From contig JBIIHW010000002.1 of the NCBI GenBank assembly GCA_044235425.1, positions 186,001 through 250,000 of the forward strand: a stretch of 64,000 nucleotides of DNA. The letters are read 5' to 3'. The notes beneath the pieces were generated by a model. It made no database searches, was not told the origin of the DNA, and saw nothing but the letters and a program-made list of their open reading frames with translations. Within the stretch, counting starts at the first letter, position 1, and the number at the start of each line of letters is the position of its first letter. Below are positions 16,791 to 24,814 of this stretch, in pieces. This DNA comes from JBJSXJ01 sp044235425. Lineage in GTDB: Bacteria; Planctomycetota; Planctomycetia; Pirellulales; Pirellulaceae. The translations under genes were made by a program, and so were the position numbers.

Positions 16791-17153
16791 TCAAGTTCCT
16801 GAACTTGAGCGGTCGTCGGCTATTGATTGCGCTGTCAGCGCGTCCGTTTCAGTGGTTGGATCGGTATCAGCCGTAGTTCCTCCGGAGAACTCCATCTCTT
16901 CCAGAGGGCGTTTGAGAACAAGGTTATCGGTCGCTCCCGAAATCTCGCCGACGGGTACACAAATGGTTTGCGTGCCGAACCACGGTCGCTTGAGTTTTAA
17001 CTCGTCCAAGGTTGCCCGGTTGAGCTTGACTTCCAAATTCTGCAGTTGCCACGTTTCGACATCCGCCGACATGTCGGCGACAACGCCGATATCACGTCCA
17101 TGCTGGCCAATGATTTTCATCCCGATCAGTTTCGTTACCTTCGATTCGCTCAT
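16791..17153 (-). CDS. PRC-barrel domain protein
   Basis: 120 residues. The segment VTKLIGMKIIGQHGRDIGVV followed by ADMSADVETWQLQNLEVKL is the PRC-barrel pattern ('L.G..V....G..iG.V.D...d'). A disordered acidic tail follows from about residue 90. PRC-barrels occur in ribosome maturation factor RimM and in small stand-alone proteins linked to stress or photosynthetic complexes. GGGAGG lies before the ATG. Next to baeRF-like and HPF/RaiA genes, a translation or ribosome-related role is possible but not shown. Confidence 0.75.
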   Translation of the reverse strand: MSESKVTKLIGMKIIGQHGRDIGVVADMSADVETWQLQNLEVKLNRATLDELKLKRPWFGTQTICVPVGEISGATDNLVLKRPLEEMEFSGGTTADTDPTTETDALTAQSIADDRSSSGT

Positions 17154-17199
17154 TTCGAGTTCCTCCCAGAATAAGTGCGGTTGAAACTTCTTAGGACAT

Positions 17200-18363
17200 T
17201 TAGAAGCGGTAGCTGGCGGCCGCGCCCGTTTTCGATGGCATCCGCTCGGCGGGAACGACGACCACTTCGCCCTTCATTCTCAGGACGAGTTCCGCCAGAT
17301 CATCGAGCACATCGTCGACTTCTGGGTGGGAGAGGTCGCCGGGTTGAAACTTGCCGGTCGCGCGGTCGATCTTGCCTGGGATCTGCCGGTCGCACTCGAC
17401 CATCAAGGTGGCGACGCGACCCGCCGTCGCGGCTTCCGCAATCTGCGCCAAGTCGTCCGATCCGAGTTCTCGGGACCTCGCCACCTGAAAGTCATCCACC
17501 TGTTTTGCCAGGCGTTGTCGGTAGACGGGCTCAACAATCCGCCAGGCCTCCGCACGCAACTGCTCGAGGCTCAGGCTTTCAGGATTCATCATGATCCCGT
17601 CGGCCACTAGGAAGGGGTTATGGCTCACTGCGTGGAATGGGGCGTGATATTCCGGCAGCGCTGCGAGCATCAGCGGTAGCCCAGACGGGCGGGAGTGATG
17701 CTCCAGGATCGCCCGGTCGATGGCGCGGAAGAACCGGTCCCGGTCGAGGTCCACCTCGTCCTTCTTGTCTCCCTGCGCGTGGATCGACGGAGTCACGCCG
17801 CCACCGGCCGCGCGGGCCGCTCCAGCTCCATAGGAACCGACTGTCAGGTGTTGCTCGGTCAGTTCCTCCCCCAGCGCTTCGGTAATAGTCGAAGGCACGT
17901 TCGTTAACTCGACCGGGTCCAAGGCGTAGCGATTGCCTTCGTAAAGCTTGGCCTCGTGGCGGCTCAGAGCGAGAATCTGGTAGCGGTCGGCCGATTGAAG
18001 GGCGCGGAGCAGCGGCTTGACATGGAAGCTGTCGGCCACGACCAGCAGTTCCGGGATTCTGCGTTGCAGCTCGAAGACCTGGATCGTGTCCGGCGAGCTG
18101 AGAATCGCCAGCCCGTCTGTCCGGTGGTTCCAGAAACGGTCGTCACTGGCCAGAGCCTGGAACTTCTCCAGGAGAGTTCGCACTTCGCGCGTCGGGTACT
18201 TCTAGCCCAGAGAGCTTTCCATCTCCCGCAACAAATTCCGGTAGCGGATCGGATCTTGCTGGTTGTCCGGATGATTTCGGTGCGTCGGCTGATACAGCGA
18301 GATGCACGGCGGTTCGTGATCGCCCAGCAACTCGGTCAGATGGGCAGTGGTAATTTGGCGCAT
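17200..18363 (-). pseudogene. baeRF3-like (bacterial eRF1-related) protein with in-frame amber codon
   Basis: Two adjacent frames form one protein of about 386 residues. The N-terminal part starts at the ATG at 18363 (GGAG upstream): MRQITTAHLTELLGDHEPPC, then SLYQPTHRNHPDNQQDPIRY. It stops at TAG (18202-18204) after ESSLG. Sequence resumes in the same frame with KYPTREVRTLLEKFQALASD, NHRTDGLAILSS and the C-terminal release-factor-like domain (EVVVVPAERMPSKTGAAASY). This is the usual layout of the baeRF3 family, relatives of archaeo-eukaryotic release factor 1 thought to act on ribosomes. A single base change removes the stop. Either a young pseudogene, two separate polypeptides (a GTG at 18183 could restart translation), readthrough or a sequencing error. 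Confidence 0.7.
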
Positions 18364-18453
18364 ATAAGCTCCAGCTATCTTGGCGGGAAATGAGGCGATG
18401 AAGATTTCCAAGCGGCCCCCGCGTGCCGCATCGGCTTTACTAGTTTGCAGCGG

Positions 18454-18807
18454 TCAGTTCGACTGATCGCCCGCGTAGGAGGTGCGTCCCTTCGGGTCAT
18501 CCAATCGCTCCACAGTATGCCTGAGAGTTTTCTCAAGTTTGTCGGCAGCACCGTCGAGAGCGTGTTCCAGACTTGAACCATCTGCGCTCACGGTGATCGG
18601 CTGGAGACCAGCCAAACGCGCTTCCATCACGCAGCGCTTGTCGTTGTCGCGAGCCTTCACGCTGCTGCTCTCATCAGAAAGGTGGACTTCGATGCGAGTA
18701 ATTCGGTCGCCAAACCGGCGCAAGGCACCTTTGACCACCGACTCTACTTGGCGAGTCAGTTCCGCACTTCCGGCTGTGTGATTGTCAGTATTGACCTGAA
18801 TTTGCAT
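18454..18807 (-). CDS. HPF/RaiA-type ribosome hibernation factor
   Basis: 117 residues resembling the sigma54-modulation/S30AE domain: MQIQVNTDNHTAGSAEL, then FGDRITRIEVHLSDESSSVK and RCVMEARLAGLQPITVSADG. These proteins bind the 30S decoding region and inactivate or dimerise ribosomes in stationary phase or starvation. It is the short form, lacking the dimerisation domain. AAAGGAA precedes the ATG. Located between the baeRF-like gene and the SPFH gene, all on the minus strand, fitting a dormancy gene set. Confidence 0.85.
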   Translation of the reverse strand: MQIQVNTDNHTAGSAELTRQVESVVKGALRRFGDRITRIEVHLSDESSSVKARDNDKRCVMEARLAGLQPITVSADGSSLEHALDGAADKLEKTLRHTVERLDDPKGRTSYAGDQSN

Positions 18808-18869
18808 TGAGAATTCCTTTGTTAGCAGGATCCTTTCCGTAACGGTGCATACGCTTCATTCAATCTGCT

Positions 18870-19850
18870 TCACGCGGCGTTACCGACACCGGCAAGGCCC
18901 TTTGTTTTGCCATTGGACGACGCTTCGACCGTCTGGTTGGCCTCGATCATGGCGTTTCGAATTTGTTCACTCAGGCTGGCAAGACTGCCTGGCGAATGTG
19001 GAATCAGGATCGTGTTTGTGTGTGAGGAGGCCCCGATCTCCTTCAGCGTGTCGAAATACTGGGTCATTAGTACAAGGTTCATCACGTCCTTGGCCGTGGT
19101 GCCCGGCACGGACCTCTGAAACTCATCGACTGAATCCCGCAGACCGGCGACGATGGCCTGCCGCTGATCGGCAATCCCCCGGCCCTGCAGGGCTTTACTT
19201 TGGGCGTCGCCTTCGGCCGCCTTGACCTTAATGATTCGATCCGCTTCCCCCTTTTCGGTTGCGGCCACACGCATTCGCTGCGCCGCATTGATCTCGTTCA
19301 TCGACTCTTTGACTTTGGGATCGGGATCGATGTCGGTGACGAGCGCCTTGAGAATGCCGTAACCAAAGCCATCCATCACCTGGGCCAGTTCGCTTTTGAC
19401 GATGTTGGCAATGTCGTCCTTCTTCTCGAACACGTCATCGAGCTTGATCTTGGGCACCTGGGCTCGCACGACGTCGAAGACATACGACGTGATTTGCTGG
19501 CGTGCGTCGTCGAGTCTGTAAAACGCGTCGTAGACCTTTTCTGCCAGCACGTAGAATTGCACGGAGACAACCATCTGGACGAAGACGTTGTCCTCCGTCT
19601 TGGTCTCGATCTTGACATCCAGTTGCTGGACGCGCAGGTTAACGCGTCCCACCACTTGGTCGATGAAGGGAATCTTGCAGTTGAGGCCAGGCCCGGCTTC
19701 CCGCACGAATTTCCCAAGCCGCTGCACGATGGCAGCCGTGCGCTGCTGCACTGTGAAGAACGTCGAGATCAGTGCGGCGACTACTGCGATCGCTGCGATC
19801 CCCGCGACTCCTAGAGCAACCGCCGTGTAGATGGATAGGTCGTTGAACAT
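18870..19850 (-). CDS. SPFH/Band 7 (stomatin-like) membrane protein
   Basis: 326 residues from the ATG at 19850, selected because AAGGAGAG lies about 6 nt upstream; a longer frame upstream has no such site. One N-terminal membrane anchor (AVALGVAGIAAIAVVAALIS), then the SPFH domain: FTVQQRTAAIVQRLGKFVRE, GLNCKIPFIDQVVGRVNLR, TEDNVFVQMVVSVQFYVL. A long coiled coil follows (INAAQRMRVAATEKGEADRI, VKAAEGDAQSKALQGRGIAD). The family forms ring-like membrane scaffolds that organise proteases or microdomains. No NfeD partner is adjacent. Confidence 0.93.
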   Translation of the reverse strand: MFNDLSIYTAVALGVAGIAAIAVVAALISTFFTVQQRTAAIVQRLGKFVREAGPGLNCKIPFIDQVVGRVNLRVQQLDVKIETKTEDNVFVQMVVSVQFYVLAEKVYDAFYRLDDARQQITSYVFDVVRAQVPKIKLDDVFEKKDDIANIVKSELAQVMDGFGYGILKALVTDIDPDPKVKESMNEINAAQRMRVAATEKGEADRIIKVKAAEGDAQSKALQGRGIADQRQAIVAGLRDSVDEFQRSVPGTTAKDVMNLVLMTQYFDTLKEIGASSHTNTILIPHSPGSLASLSEQIRNAMIEANQTVEASSNGKTKGLAGVGNAA

Positions 19851-19972
19851 GGTCAGACTCTCCTTGAAAAAGGTTGGACTCAGCATGGTGATGCTGTCTG
19901 GGCGACGTTCCTGTTGGTCTTTCAACCACATCGATCCACGTCATGAAACTCGTCGCCATGGGCTGAAACTGC

Positions 19973-20020
19973 CCGTTTGCATAACGAAACGGCATCAGTC
20001 CCGCTGTTGCAGTGGGACTG
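19973..20020 (-). terminator. Two adjacent hairpins downstream of the Csp-like gene
   Basis: CAGTCCC/GGGACTG (19996-20002 and 20014-20020), with an inner CTG/CAG pair, is followed leftward by CCGTTT/AAACGG (19973-19978 and 19987-19992). Placed between the copper-protein stop and the SPFH start, they may attenuate or terminate the upstream transcript. There is no clear U-run, so function is uncertain. Confidence 0.4.
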
Positions 20021-20056
20021 GTGTCGTTGGCCGGGACATTCCCACAGAACGGGGAA

Positions 20057-20500
20057 CTACTTGGCAATCGCCTTGCACGCCTTCTCACACTTGCGGCATT
20101 CCTCCGCACACGCCTTCATGTGCTTGTCATCGGGAAACGCTTCGCACGCCTTGGCACAATGGTCGCAACACTTCGCACAGCAATCGGCCATCACGGCGGA
20201 AAGCGGCCCGCCACTCGCACAGACTTGGGAACAGGCGGCGCAGCAGGTCGCACAGTCCCGGCAGTGCATCAAGCACGACAGGTGTTCCTTCTTGCCATCG
20301 GCCAGCAGATGCGCGCAGTGCGTGGCGCAGAGGTCGCACGCACGCTGGCAGTCGGAGCAGGCTTTGGCACACTCCTGCAACTTCTGATCGACCTTCGTTT
20401 CCGCCGCCTGGGCCTGCTGGGCGAACGCATCCACGCCGACGACAGTGAGGGTGAACGCCAACGCCATCACACCGATTTCACCGAACATTAAATTCTTCAT
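20057..20500 (-). CDS. Exported Cys-rich four-helix copper-storage-like protein (DUF326/Csp)
   Basis: 147 residues from the ATG at 20500 (GGAGAG upstream). An N-terminal signal segment (MALAFTLTVVGVDAFAQQAQ) is followed by a helical domain with about 23 Cys in CxxxC/CxxC spacing (LQECAKACSDCQRACDLC, CLMHCRDCATCCAACSQVC, ADCCAKCCDHCAKAC, CAEECRKCEKAC). This is the pattern of DUF326/Csp proteins, which pack Cu(I) inside a four-helix bundle. The signal peptide suggests a Csp1-like periplasmic or exported form. Transcribed divergently from the kinase gene through a shared palindromic promoter region. Confidence 0.9.
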   Translation of the reverse strand: MKNLMFGEIGVMALAFTLTVVGVDAFAQQAQAAETKVDQKLQECAKACSDCQRACDLCATHCAHLLADGKKEHLSCLMHCRDCATCCAACSQVCASGGPLSAVMADCCAKCCDHCAKACEAFPDDKHMKACAEECRKCEKACKAIAK

Positions 20501-20573
20501 GGGAACTCTCCATTGCTTAAGCCGGCTCTCGATGCAGGTGACAGGAATTGTCATCTCGCATCCACCGAGATAG

Positions 20574-20669
20574 ATTATGCGACACAGGCTGACCGTCGGT
20601 AATCGAAGCACAAGCCATTCGCGAATGGCGGATTCCGCCATACCCTGTGGGCTGCGACATCGCTAAAAT
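20574..20669. promoter_or_regulatory. Symmetric bidirectional promoter with central 16-bp palindrome
   Basis: The perfect palindrome GCCATTCGCGAATGGC lies at 20614-20629. Exactly 34 nt to its left is CATAAT on the minus strand (20574-20579), reading toward the Csp gene; exactly 34 nt to its right is TAAAAT on the plus strand (20664-20669), reading toward the kinase gene. Both palindrome centres would be near -55. The left half of this arrangement recurs upstream of ppsA (4193-4248). The obvious candidate binder is the NarL-type regulator encoded at 22686. Confidence 0.65.
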
Positions 20670-20744
20670 GTTGGCGTGTGAGCGTTAACCGCCTCCACAA
20701 ACCATCTTGCCGCATTTTACGGCCTGTTCGGACATCACCACGAA

Positions 20745-22679
20745 ATGGCAGAACAGCAACCGAAACAAGAGCTTGCAGAAGCGGAGTGCCGCTACCGATG
20801 GTTGCTGGCCGCGCTCGCCGATCACCACTACCACGTCCACGTCCACGTGCAGATCGAGGGTGATCGTGTCGTGGAAAAGATCCACGGAGAGAATTGCGAA
20901 GTCATTACCGGGTACACTCCCGAAGAGTATTCCGGCGATCCCAGGTTATGGATTGCCATCGTGTTGGAGGAAGACCGTCCTGTCATCGAGCGGCAAACGG
21001 CCGAGGTTCTTGCTGGTCAGCTACCGCCTGCAGTTGAATTCCGCATCCGGCGCAAGGACGGACAGCTCCGTTGGATCCGGAAAACGGTTGTTCCTTACCG
21101 CGATGCACATGGCCGACTGATCGCCTACGACAGCCTCCTCCGTGATGTCACAGACGACAGACAAGCTATGGAATCACTCCGGCAAAGCGAGGAGCGCTTC
21201 CGGTTGCTGTTCGAGGATGACCTCACGGGAAATTACGTCGCCGCGCCGGATGGCACGATTCTCCTCTGCAATCAAGCCTTCGTGAACATTTTCGGCTTCA
21301 CCAGTAAGGAGGAGGCCGTCGGCAGCAACCTGGCGAACCTCTACGTCGCTCCCCTTTCCTGGCCGCGCTTCATTCAGCTCCTCTCGGAAAACAAGTCCTT
21401 GGAGCGCTACGAACGGGTTGGGCGGCACAGTGACGGGACGTCCCGCCATGTCATCGAAACCGTGCTGGGAGCATTTGACGCTCACGGCGACCTCCTGCGA
21501 ATCAAGGGATACGTTTTCGATGACACCAATTCCAAGCTAGCCGCGACAAGGATGCAGCGGCGTAACGCCGAGCTGGAAGAAGTCGTCTCGCAGCGCACCC
21601 AAGCCTTGCGTGAGAAGCACGAACAGCTCCAGGCCATCTGGAACTCCGCGTTCGACGCCATCATCACGATTGACAGCCAGGGCCTGATCGAGACCGCAAA
21701 TCAGGCTGCCGAGAAGATATTTGGTTACACCTCCGCCGAGATGCTTGGCCAGAACGTCAAAATGCTCATGCCGTCTCCGTTCCGCGAGGAGTATGATGGC
21801 GATCTCCAGCGTTATCGCGAAACCGGCCGGGCAAGGATTCTCAACATTCCTCGCGAACTCGTCGCTCGTCGCAAAGATGGTTCGACGTTCCCCATCGACC
21901 TGTCGATGACCCAAGTCGATCACTCAGAGCATTTTACCGGAATCATCCGCGACAGTTCGGAACGCAAGGAATTGCAAAAACATGTTCTGGAAATTGCCGC
22001 CGAGGAACAACGCCGCATCGGCCGAGAACTGCACGACGGCACGGGACAAGAGTTGACCGGACTTTCTTTAGTTGCAGGAACGCTGCTCGATCTCGTGACC
22101 GCCGTGCCGATGAAGGAATCTGAGGGCCAAGTCGTGCGGCAGCTCGACGAAGCCGGTTTTAACCGGATTTGCGATATCGTCCAGAAGCTCAACCGGAAAG
22201 TTTCCGAGGCAAGTCGGCACGTGCATCAGCTCTCGTACGGGATCATGCCGGTGCAAATCGATGCCGAGGGCTTGCAGTCGGCGCTGGAGGAACTTGCCGC
22301 ATCGACCAACACCCCGCCAACGGTCAGTTGCCGTTTCGATTGTCCCTTGCCGGTCATGGCCGCGAATAACACCACGGCGACACACCTGTACCGCATCGCC
22401 CAGGAAGCGGTGAACAACGCACTCCGGCACAGCCAAGCCGACCAGATCTGCATTTCGCTACGGCAGAACAACGACCAGATTGTCTTGGAAGTAAGTGACA
22501 ACGGCGTCGGCATCGACGCGGCCGATGGCGGTGTCGCCGCCAACCGCAAAGACCGAGGCATGGGGCTGCGCACCATGCAATACCGCGCCGGAATGATTGG
22601 TGGCACGTTGCATATCGAACGCCGCGAGACGGGGGGAACGTTGGTAAGATGTGCGTCACTTTACGGGGGGGGGGGGTAA
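20745..22679 (+). CDS. Multi-PAS sensor histidine kinase (HisKA_3/NarX type)
   Basis: 644 residues, no membrane segment, so probably cytoplasmic. Three PAS domains: about 15-135 (ending GRLIAYDSLLRDVTDD), 145-265 (FRLLFEDDLTGNYVAAPDGT) and 290-410. A short coiled coil joins the second and third. The third PAS resembles oxygen sensor FixL (GQNVKMLMPSPFREEYDGDL, ELVARRKDGSTFPI), but where FixL-type proteins carry the haem-ligand His (EHDGY-like) this one has Tyr350. The phosphoacceptor is His430 in GRELHDGTGQELTGL; the ATPase domain ends with DRGMGLRTMQYRAGMIGGTL. The last codons are formed by a run of 12 G (22665-22676). Likely co-transcribed with the response regulator 6 nt downstream. Confidence 0.93.
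   Translation: MAEQQPKQELAEAECRYRWLLAALADHHYHVHVHVQIEGDRVVEKIHGENCEVITGYTPEEYSGDPRLWIAIVLEEDRPVIERQTAEVLAGQLPPAVEFRIRRKDGQLRWIRKTVVPYRDAHGRLIAYDSLLRDVTDDRQAMESLRQSEERFRLLFEDDLTGNYVAAPDGTILLCNQAFVNIFGFTSKEEAVGSNLANLYVAPLSWPRFIQLLSENKSLERYERVGRHSDGTSRHVIETVLGAFDAHGDLLRIKGYVFDDTNSKLAATRMQRRNAELEEVVSQRTQALREKHEQLQAIWNSAFDAIITIDSQGLIETANQAAEKIFGYTSAEMLGQNVKMLMPSPFREEYDGDLQRYRETGRARILNIPRELVARRKDGSTFPIDLSMTQVDHSEHFTGIIRDSSERKELQKHVLEIAAEEQRRIGRELHDGTGQELTGLSLVAGTLLDLVTAVPMKESEGQVVRQLDEAGFNRICDIVQKLNRKVSEASRHVHQLSYGIMPVQIDAEGLQSALEELAASTNTPPTVSCRFDCPLPVMAANNTTATHLYRIAQEAVNNALRHSQADQICISLRQNNDQIVLEVSDNGVGIDAADGGVAANRKDRGMGLRTMQYRAGMIGGTLHIERRETGGTLVRCASLYGGGG
22665..22676 (+). repeat. G12 homopolymer at kinase/regulator junction
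   Basis: Twelve consecutive G encode the terminal Gly residues of the kinase and lie 9 nt upstream of the GTG start of the response regulator, where a Shine-Dalgarno should be. Changing the tract by one base would alter only a few kinase C-terminal residues but would change the spacing or strength of the regulator's ribosome binding site. Confidence 0.7.
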
Positions 22680-22685
22680 TCTGTA

Positions 22686-23345
22686 GTGACTAAACGCCAT
22701 TCGTCTGCGAAAATCTTGATTGTCGATGACCACCCGTCAGTCCGTGAGGGGCTGGCGTTGCGCATTTCCCTGCATTCAGACCTCGAAGTTTGCGGCGAAG
22801 CGGAGACCGAGGACGGGGCGCTCGCACTTGTGAAGCAAATGGCCCCCGACCTGGTCCTCGTTGATATCTCTCTCAAGAGTGGCCACGGCGTCGAGCTGAT
22901 CAAGCGAATTCGATCGCTAGATCCCACAATCAAAATGCTCGTTATCACAGGCTTTCAGGAGTCACTTTATGCCGAGCGCGCTTTCCGGGCAGGTGCACTT
23001 GGATACCTGAACAAACAGGAATCCAATGAAAAGATGATCGAAGCCATCCGCACCGTGCTCGCCGGTGAACGCTTCCTAAGTCCGGAGATCAGTCGTCGGC
23101 TCATCAACCAAGCCTTGGGCGCTTCCGATGCGACCAAAACGCCGATCGAACATCTCACCGACCGCGAACTGGAGATTTTCCGCATGATTGGCGAAGGGCT
23201 GACCACCAGCGCCATTGCCAACCAACTGCACCTCAGCACGCACACCATTGACACCCACCGCGAAAACATCAAACGCAAGCTCGCCGTCAGCACCGCCGCC
23301 GAGCTATCCCGCGCCGCTGTCCAATGGTTGCTAGAGAACGGCTGA
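22686..23345 (+). CDS. NarL/FixJ-family response regulator
   Basis: 219 residues starting at GTG (22686). Receiver domain: acidic pair Asp14-Asp15 in ILIVDDHPSVREGL, phosphorylation site Asp60 in LVLVDISLKSG, and the conserved Lys in GALGYLNKQ. The C-terminal LuxR-type helix-turn-helix shows LTDRELEIFRMIGEGLTTSA and LSTHTIDTHRENIKRKL. Partner of the upstream HisKA_3 kinase. Members bind short inverted repeats near -40 to -60 as activators, so the 16-bp palindromes at 4233 and 20614 are candidate targets. Confidence 0.95.
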   Translation: MTKRHSSAKILIVDDHPSVREGLALRISLHSDLEVCGEAETEDGALALVKQMAPDLVLVDISLKSGHGVELIKRIRSLDPTIKMLVITGFQESLYAERAFRAGALGYLNKQESNEKMIEAIRTVLAGERFLSPEISRRLINQALGASDATKTPIEHLTDRELEIFRMIGEGLTTSAIANQLHLSTHTIDTHRENIKRKLAVSTAAELSRAAVQWLLENG

Positions 23346-23451
23346 GCCAATTGGGCACTCCAGCGAACCGTTCCTGGTGATCGGCATTGCCTATTCGCAT
23401 TACACCTGGACTCGCACCTCTGACCGGCATCGCCCACCTTCTTCCGCAGCA

Positions 23452-24363
23452 TCATCCAGGAAACCGCAGCACCATGGAATATTCGGGGAACTTGGCATTG
23501 CCGCCGCGGACGATGAGGAGGTGATCATCGACCTTGCCTTCCAGGACTGCCGCCCGTAGTTTCGAGATGGCTTTGCGGAGCCGCTGGCCGGCTTTTGAAT
23601 ACGCTTCACCAGCCGGGTCCATATCGCGACCGGTCTCGAAGCCGTCGACAGCTCGCTGCACTTCGGCCAGGGAACAAGCTCGTCCTAACGGGGAGGCCAG
23701 TAACCAGAAGAGCCGACTCACCTGTGTATCGTCACCCAGGTAAATGCGTTTCCCCAGGCACCAGGCGATACGCAGGTCGTGTTCGTCGCGGCGGATGCTG
23801 GCGTCTTCGGCCGATCGGATGTCCGCTCGAACGGTTGGCTTGTCGCCGGCCTGGATCGGAGTTTCGCCTCGTGCGATCTTGTGCCGCAGCACCTCGCGCT
23901 GGGCCCAGGCAATGGCCCATTCGTAGATCTCCGCGAGCGTCATCGGTCCCGGCTCCTTTTCCGCGAGCCGAGCCAGCCGGCCCCAGTCCTCCAGTCCCTC
24001 CGGAGGATCAAAACCATGCGAGATCAGGTCGGCCTTCATTTGGTTCTGTGATTCCTGGATCTTTTCCGCCAATTCCAAGAACGCTTGTCGCTGTTTGCCC
24101 CGTAATTCGTCGAGCTCGGCTTTGACGAGCTCCGATGGCTCGAAATCCATGCTCCTCGCGATACGGCTAAAGGCGGCGAAAAACTGCTCCAACTTCTCCA
24201 TCGCCTGACGGTGATTCGCGCCGATCGCCTGGATGCCCTCGGCGAACAGCCGTAGTCGCTGCTTGGCCCTGGCCAGCGAACGCTGTGCCTGCGGATCGTC
24301 GGCAATGGCGGCCAGAAATGCCTTGCCGGCTCGAATCGCTCGTTTCTGTTCATTGTCGGTCAT
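23452..24363 (-). CDS. Uncharacterised protein, possible C-terminal winged helix
   Basis: 303 residues, no family recognised with confidence. The N-terminal half is helical and charged (AKQRLRLFAEGIQAIGANHR, AELDELRGKQRQAFLELAEK), suggesting coiled-coil. The middle contains a Trp-rich helix (LAEIYEWAIAWAQREVLRH). The C-terminal third (SRLFWLLASPLGRACSLAEV, RLRKAISKLRAAVLEGKVDD) looks like a transcriptional-regulator-type winged helix. It is divergent from the MerR-like/primase operon across about 200 bp, so it may be part of the integrated element, perhaps a regulator. No signal peptide or membrane segment. Confidence 0.6.
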   Translation of the reverse strand: MTDNEQKRAIRAGKAFLAAIADDPQAQRSLARAKQRLRLFAEGIQAIGANHRQAMEKLEQFFAAFSRIARSMDFEPSELVKAELDELRGKQRQAFLELAEKIQESQNQMKADLISHGFDPPEGLEDWGRLARLAEKEPGPMTLAEIYEWAIAWAQREVLRHKIARGETPIQAGDKPTVRADIRSAEDASIRRDEHDLRIAWCLGKRIYLGDDTQVSRLFWLLASPLGRACSLAEVQRAVDGFETGRDMDPAGEAYSKAGQRLRKAISKLRAAVLEGKVDDHLLIVRGGNAKFPEYSMVLRFPG

Positions 24364-24568
24364 GGCGCTGATCTCGGCCCCAGTAACGTCTCCTCGTCAC
24401 CGCCATTTTATCGACGAGCGGCCACAGCCGACATTCCCGCTCTTGTTCCCGACAAAAGGTCACGCTGTACCCCGGCGAAGGTCACACAGTTCCCCACCTA
24501 ACTAAATAGAGGGCCGCGTGGCCGATGCGGAACATCCGGCAGCAGGCCCGAGATTGGGGAGCACGACT

Positions 24569-24814
24569 ATGACCGAGCCTGAAACGTTGCTGACCGTCGG
24601 GGAGATCGCCCGCCGGCTCGGCCAGCCACTCCACCGGGTCGAGTACGTCATCCGCTCGCGGAACATCTTGCCGGCAGGCTGGGCAGGGCACGCTCGCGTC
24701 TTCCGCGACGCCGACCTCACGCGGATTGCGTCGGAACTGAAACGCATCGAACGCGAGCGCGCAAGAAGCCAAGCGGAGTGGTTGGTCAAGGAGGACGACA
24801 TCGATGGAAACTGA
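24569..24814 (+). CDS. Small MerR/excisionase-like DNA-binding protein
   Basis: 81 residues from the ATG at 24569 (GGGGAG upstream). The helix-turn-helix is visible as LTVGEIARRLGQPLHRVEYV, followed by the wing-like RSRNILPAGWAGHARVFRDA. Proteins of this size next to primase genes on integrated elements commonly act as excisionases or regulators. It overlaps the primase/helicase start by 11 nt, so the two are co-translated. Confidence 0.75.
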   Translation: MTEPETLLTVGEIARRLGQPLHRVEYVIRSRNILPAGWAGHARVFRDADLTRIASELKRIERERARSQAEWLVKEDDIDGN

